Positions 58,564-64,000 of a DNA stretch of 64,000 nt are shown here, in pieces. Numbering within the stretch: position 1 is the first letter of the stretch; every line of letters begins with the position of its first letter. A program made the position numbers and the translations under genes. The notes under the pieces were generated by a model, which saw nothing but the letters and a program-made list of their open reading frames with translations, was not told where the DNA came from and searched no databases. The stretch is from Hyphodiscus hymeniophilus (Eukaryota > Ascomycota > Leotiomycetes > Helotiales > Hyphodiscaceae), in NCBI GenBank assembly GCA_016508695.1, contig VNKQ01000004.1:992001-1056000 (forward strand), given 5' to 3'.

Positions 58564-60555
58564 TCAAGCCTTGTTCGACGCGACACTTCTGTTAACGTTA
58601 CCATTCGTATCAACGTACGACTTCATGATCTTGTTGAAATCTGATTCGTTAACAACGGCGCCCGTCTCGGAGCACTTGGCTTTCTTCTGGAGATCTTTGC
58701 AAAGAAGGTCAAGATCGAACTCGCCATCCTTGACCTTGGGGCAAGCTTGCAAACGATCCCTGAGGTAATCATTAGCTGGTGTTCTAGATGGTTGCATCGA
58801 GGGCTCATACCAAATGGTATTGCATGTAAGCAACTTGGATGAATCTTCTCCTGGGACAACCTCCTCGTCCTCGTTTTGCTGAGCATCGATCTGTGCGACG
58901 AGGTCCTTCTTAGGAGGAGCTGGGCTAGGAGCCACATTGAATGGGCTGTTGAAATCAGGCATAGCAAAAGCATCTGCGAAGAAGCTATCTGTAAATCCGT
59001 CGCCGGAAAGGATGTTATCCTGGGGCTCTCGGTAATCACCGAAAAGCTGGGGATCAAATTGATTTCCATTTTGTTGGGCAAACCAGTCAATTCCGTTAAT
59101 ATCAAAGGCTGGGGTCTCCGGATTTCCTGAAGTAGTCTCAGACATTGTTTGGGGAACAGGATTGTTGGGATTGCCGCAAGCCATGTTAAGCTTCTCGCAG
59201 AATGTAAGCTCACCTTCGCCAGAGGGACGTTCTTCGCCAATCGTTGAAAGTGTGATATCAGAGGCTTTATAGGCTGGCGACTGCATTGTCGGCTCTGGGG
59301 AGGTTCCACAAGATGAGCTGGGACCTTGGTTGCCATTTGAGGACGCCGAAGGAGAGCTGTATGATGTGCTGTGGCCAGTGCTCATGTGTCCATTCGAATC
59401 AGTGCTAGACCTCGAACCATTGGTACCATTGGTTGCAAAATACTCGAAGGGAGAGCCCTTGCCAACGCTGTTGAGAATTGAAGGGCTAAATAGGCCAGAG
59501 AGGCTGGACATATCTCCCTCGTCAAGCTGTGCCGTGGTTTTTGGCAAACTAGTGCTGGAGCCATTGGTAGAGAACGACTGCTTCGACTGGTTCCGAGGAC
59601 TGATCTGTCTTTCAATTGGACTTTGCTGGATAGCAGTAGTAGGTGATGCGGATTGTCTAGCGCCATTGAGCATAGTTGAGCTAGAGCCATTGGTAACAGG
59701 TGGTCCTGCAGCAATGCCGAATCTAGGGAACTCGAACGAGAAATTGACATCGTTGGGGTTGTTGGGTGCTGCTCCAAGACCCTTTCCAGCAAGGTAAGGC
59801 GGCAGCCCACCTGTCAACGAGGTGCTTCGGTTAGTACCATTCAACGAGACTTTCTTCCTATATTCGCGCAATTCCATCGACATCTTCTCTATTTGTGCAC
59901 GCAAAATGGCATTTTCGTGATTCGCAGACTCTGAAGCCTTTTGAAGATCATCAACCTTGGTCTCTAGATCTTTGAGATGCTTTTCTTTTCGTTCCCGAAA
60001 AGCCCGTTGAGCGGCGCGATTTTGAGCCTTACGCTTCTAGTCCATGCATTAACATCCATTGCGATAATGACAGGAGCACTGGGTACTACTCACAGAGGTT
60101 GGTTCTGAAGTCAATGGCTTTCTTCCGGGCTTTTTGGATGACTTCTCGTCGCCTTCTCTGCGTTTCCCGCCACCTTCGTCGTCGTCACCATCATCATCCG
60201 GGTAACTTCGCTTATCATGGCTATCAGCATCACCGTCTGACGAGGAACCTGGCAGGTTGCCGATCATTTGTCCTTGGGATTCATTGAAGTCATATTGATC
60301 GAAGGATCCGTCCCCATCGAACTCAAGATCATAGTCAATGAAAGGGGACTCTTCGAAGCCTAAAGTGGCCGAGCCGGGAGCTTGGAGCGGTGACTCCGTG
60401 AAGGCGCCTGGAGCCATTGTGGATTGAGAGAACGAGGTGTCAAGGTTGTTGGGGACTCTGTTGGAGTTGAGGGCTGCGAAGAGGAGTTGTTCCTGACGAG
60501 CGGAAAGGGTGAAGTTTGGATTGAGAGAATCGGATTTAACGCTCGTGGAGTCCAT
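58564..60555 (-). CDS. yap1: YAP1/AP-1-type bZIP oxidative-stress regulator
   Basis: Two exons (60555-60094 and 60036-58564) give 644 residues. The basic region (residues 155 onward) reads KRKAQNRAAQRAFRERK, the Pap1/Yap1-specific NRAAQRAFR signature, followed by a leucine zipper. The intron lies immediately before it. An n-CRD-like pair (FCEKLNMACGN) and a C-terminal c-CRD (ACPKV, LLCKDLQKKAKCSETG) are present. In yeast, oxidation of these cysteines masks the export signal and keeps the factor in the nucleus, where it induces thioredoxin, glutathione and transporter genes. The start MDSTSVKSDS is used; an in-frame Met 13 codons upstream is possible. An acidic region precedes the basic domain. 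Confidence 0.95.
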
Positions 60556-63500
60556 AAGGCTCTCTAACCTAATTGAACGCTCAAGCGCATGCAATCCGAG
60601 CGGCGATAGTGTTGTGCTTTTGATTCTCGAAAACTATGGCCGATATGACGGTTGCGGTGTTCGTTGATGTTTCAATTTTGTGGTGTCGTGGTGAATGAGG
60701 CAGAATGAGGGATCTTTGCTTTTGCCCTAGGTGTCGTTTCGTTCGTAGTACGTAGTAAGCACCGATTTCGTGCGGGCGTCAGGTGCGGCAGATCGGAGGA
60801 ATGCGATGGGGGATCATGGGTGGTAGGGTGGCAGGAAAGAGGAGAAGGTTGTGTGTGGGTCGAGAGTCAAGGACAGTAGAGACCGTCAACTCGAGTCGCC
60901 GAAGGAGACGGGGGGTCAGTCACGATTGAGTTGATGTGGTGCGAAAAGTGATTTTCTCTGTTTTCTTTGCCTCTTGCTTGTCTGTCTCTGGTCTCTCCGT
61001 CTCTGAGTGGATACTATTGGGATGGGGATGGGCATTGGAGAAGGGATGCTTCGACTGCCCCTCAATCGTGGGTGGTGCTGCTGCTACCGGATTTTGCGTG
61101 TGCTTGATAAGCCAAGATTCCACCACATTCCGAACGGAATTATATTGCTCTAACCCCAACCAGGTATGAATACTCGCATTAAGCTTGGTGTCGCTGCTAC
61201 ATATCCGGAATACTGCCAGGTACCTCCAATCTGGCTGTGAACCTCTAATAATAATCGCAAGTACCTGAGCGGGCATATTTATTATCGACATGTACATGGC
61301 CAAAGGCTTAGTATATGGGATCTACAATCGACGTAGTTGCTCATATAACTACAATAGGCATCCTAAGAAGCGAAACAGTAGACTAAATCGGTGGTAAAGT
61401 AGTTGAAACGGATGGAGCAACGACGAAAGTTGAGATGTATCCATTACTAGGACATAGATGCCGTGACTGTTTTACTACGAAATATACTCGGTTGGGTTAG
61501 AGCCCGGAGTTAACATAAAGACGAAGAGGCGCAGTCGCAGGCGTGGCTTTCCAGTGCACACTCATGATTCTCAACCAGCGTCCAGACCTCCATCCATCCA
61601 TCCATCCATCCAGCCATCCATGCGCCCTTTCCAATTCGAAGATGACCTGCTCTCCCATACTTCGTATGGTGAGTCAAATGAACATACCACCAGCACAAAG
61701 GCTGACACTGACGCAATGGCGCAGATCCCGCACGCATCCTCGGGCATCCAGAGCTTCCTTGAGGTTCTGTAGCTAGCAAGAGGTCAATCAATTCCCGCCA
61801 TCGATCCGTTACGAGGTGGCAAGAATGTGCCAAACTCAGGCACGATCGCTCCCTGTCTCCATTCAAAGCTTGCTCTCTTCGGGACTTCAGTCGCAAATGC
61901 CACCACTACACTACTACGTCTTGGACCCTCAATATACGGTACCTAGGTAAGGTACCCCGCAGTGTATGAGACAATGCCGGATTCCCTACCACGTGATCGT
62001 CTTGAGGTTTCATAGGTACATGCCTATCAGATGGAGCTTAGATACCTTGAGTTCGGTGAATTTACTGCATGTTACATCTGAAACAGATCTACATAGCTAG
62101 CAGAGATTGCAGCTTTGCCCGTGGACCAAAGACATGATATGGACGACAGTACGAAGTAGTAAACTTAGAAGGTGGGGATATTCACTACTAACCTAATTGC
62201 CTTCTGAGCTTCCCTTCCCTTTTCCTCGTCAACTTTATTACAGCCTAAGTCAATGCAACCGGTTCGTCTGTTTCATACCAACCGTAGCCAATTTAGTCCG
62301 CCCTCGAGGTGCTACTTCCATGAGTAGAAACTGGGACCTTCGACAGCCCAGAGCGAATGCAGAGTCAAGAAAGACGAAGAGACGAAGGGCCACGTTCTTT
62401 TGTCGAGCTTTTCTTGGCATCAACAACTTCAAGCTTTCGATCAGAGCATTGAATCGCAGTCTTGACCGCTTCTCTCATGACTGCAGATAGTTTCGTTGAG
62501 GCGGTCAGCAAGCGAGAGAGCACGATCAAACAAGGGCCAAAGGTTATCCAACACCAGCCATAGATATCGACGGAGATGGTTCGACAGCCAACAATTGCGA
62601 GGAGTTTAGTCTGCTCATATTGTTTTCATGTCAATGTTGCTCCCGTCGTAGATCTGCCTCGTTGTTGGAGCTACCTTACTTTCATAATAGGCAGATGGAA
62701 CCTAGCTGCACTGCAGTTGCATGGCATTCAGCCTCCTCCATTGACAGCAAACACAAGACTTTGGCCTTGACCGAGGACTAAGATTAGCTCGCTATCAAAT
62801 CATTATCGAGATTTCCTACGACGCTTTAGCTGTATGAACTCATGTCCTCACAATTCCCCCAGTGTTTGGGGCTGAATCTGATATCTCGTTCGAGGCTCGA
62901 GCTGCGGGAATCATCGCTGCTGACAATTGGAATTCGCTCTGATGAGTAGCGAGATGGCAACCAACGCTTGGACAGTCTCACTCTCATATGATCCTGTGAC
63001 GGTTGGTAGGTAATGAAGATATTGACCGGCTAGAGGCAGCACAATCTACAAACTTAAGCGAGGACCCCCTTCTTTAACTCTAAATTGGCCCATCCTCAAA
63101 ACATTGATCCGACCCTCAATAGCCAGCAGAGGAGACAGAAGAATCCTACTGACCGGAGAATCGCGATCTGCAACAAAAGAAGGATTCCCATGAGGGTAGT
63201 GAGATCCGGTGCCCCTGACCACCAGGACAAGAGTATCTTATAAGCTTCTAGCTCTTATTTTCTCATTAACCTCATGAAGCTGATACTCTATAAGAAATAC
63301 AATGAAGCTATCCCCAGTTTTGAGACGTGCGACAATATATATATACACAACCACAAGACAATCGTGAAGTGAAAGTCCCGAGCTCGATTCCGCCTTGTGG
63401 CTTTCGCGTCTACGCACATCTCGCGCCTATGCCCCGCTTGGGGTCTGAGTTAGCAAGCACACAGAATGTAGCTTGACTGTGGTATAGAGGGAATGGAGTG

Positions 63501-64000
63501 TGAAGATATGGCAATGTTCTTTCCCATACAGGTGCAAATCAGGAGTGTGTATCTCTCTTTAGCTTTTGCGAAGGTAGTGTAGTCTTTTCTTGCACCCCTC
63601 CATTTCAGTGAAGTACTGTAAGTCTTTCAGTTTTTGTGGCAACTTAGTAACTTAGCAATTCTTGTCATCAACCAGTGTATAATGTCACGGTATCTCGATC
63701 AATGGAAATATCAACCAGAAGAGAGCATAGAGATGATATTTCTCAACTCGATCTGGTGCTAATACACGGCTATAATTAAGCAAAAGCTCACCAGATATAT
63801 GTGCCGAATACTCCATGTCGAAAGTATCCATTCCCCCTACCATAAAACAGACCCAGCCATGAAACACCAATATAATATGCGAAATGAAGCTCCGGGTGTG
63901 ATACACATGTCGTTGAAATTCCAGATCATGACTTTCGCAAATTGCTGGCCAACACATGGAAACCTGGAGATGCTTAAACTTCCTCCATTTGACCTGCGGG
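60556..64000. other. Gene-poor tail of the window
   Basis: 3.4 kb with no recognised gene, tRNA or transposon. The first kilobase is likely YAP1 promoter and leader (CT- and GA-rich stretches). A CCAT microsatellite lies at 61589-61622 and a repeated ggtacc pair near 61940-61958. Short frames at 61510-61896, 62197-62490 and 63685-63957 lack family features. Confidence 0.5.
61589..61622 (+). repeat. CCAT microsatellite
   Basis: About eight tetranucleotide CCAT units, with one CCAG variant, in non-coding DNA. Confidence 0.9.

Noticed and set aside
59330..59797. 155-codon plus frame inside the YAP1-type gene
   Set aside because: Antisense shadow of the Ser/Asn-rich coding exon.
63345..63420. 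Possible tRNA because of a gctcgattcc segment resembling a B box
   Set aside because: I could not form an acceptor stem or a matching A box upstream.

Overview
The window is nuclear DNA of a filamentous ascomycete. The genes are split by short introns (mostly 42-65 bp, GT..AG, with CTRA-like branch points). There are no operons. The gene set is fungal: a SesA-NACHT receptor, a YAP1-type bZIP factor, Sls1, Nse3, an Rds1-like ferritin-fold protein and a DHA2 drug transporter. The overall flavour suggests Pezizomycotina, perhaps Leotiomycetes, but the order is an inference. Exon joins below were worked out by hand from splice signals and reading phase; most close exactly in frame.

Layout. 1-2.4 kb: the 3' part of a zinc-finger/PHD/GRF/bZIP protein. 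3.8-5.1 kb: a short-chain dehydrogenase (-). 6.4-8.0 kb: a class-I-type glutamine synthetase homologue (+). 9.4-10.4 kb: a secreted ferritin-like Rds1-type protein (+). 11.2-13.9 kb: Sls1 (-). 14.1-15.2 kb: Nse3/MAGE (+). 15.8-16.2 kb: SF3b10 (-), divergent from a MYND-like zinc protein with an in-frame TAG (16.5-18.0 kb, +). 19.2-21.2 kb: EF-1alpha with nine coding exons (+). 21.7-22.4 kb: a decayed Ras-like gene (+). 22.9-23.9 kb: an intradiol dioxygenase (-).

25.0-34.9 kb is the most unusual region. A roughly 2,077-codon SesA-NACHT-beta-propeller NLR gene (-) carries two in-frame stops. It is divergent, across about 0.86 kb, from a fungal AAA+ ATPase gene (+). Downstream come a SAM methyltransferase with a His-rich loop (36.3-37.3 kb, -), a DHA2 MFS transporter (37.9-39.6 kb, -), a RING protein (40.7-41.5 kb, +), cytochrome b5 (42.4-43.1 kb, -), F-actin capping protein alpha (44.0-45.2 kb, -), a BSD-domain protein (45.6-46.9 kb, +), Tsr2 (47.2-47.9 kb, -) and a long alpha/beta-hydrolase (48.3-51.5 kb, +).

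51.5-53.9 kb is gene-free and holds nested inverted repeats that look like a degraded MITE. Next are a membrane-anchored GH5 exo-beta-1,3-glucanase (53.9-56.0 kb, -), a branched-chain ketoacid dehydrogenase E1-beta gene with an apparent one-base frameshift in a G run (56.3-57.6 kb, +) and a YAP1-type oxidative-stress regulator (58.6-60.6 kb, -). The last 3.4 kb shows no recognisable gene.

Most genes are unrelated housekeeping neighbours. The functional groupings the sequence suggests are the divergent NLR/AAA+ pair, and loosely the stress and detoxification genes (YAP1, DHA2 transporter, dioxygenase), which are not clustered tightly enough to call a pathway.
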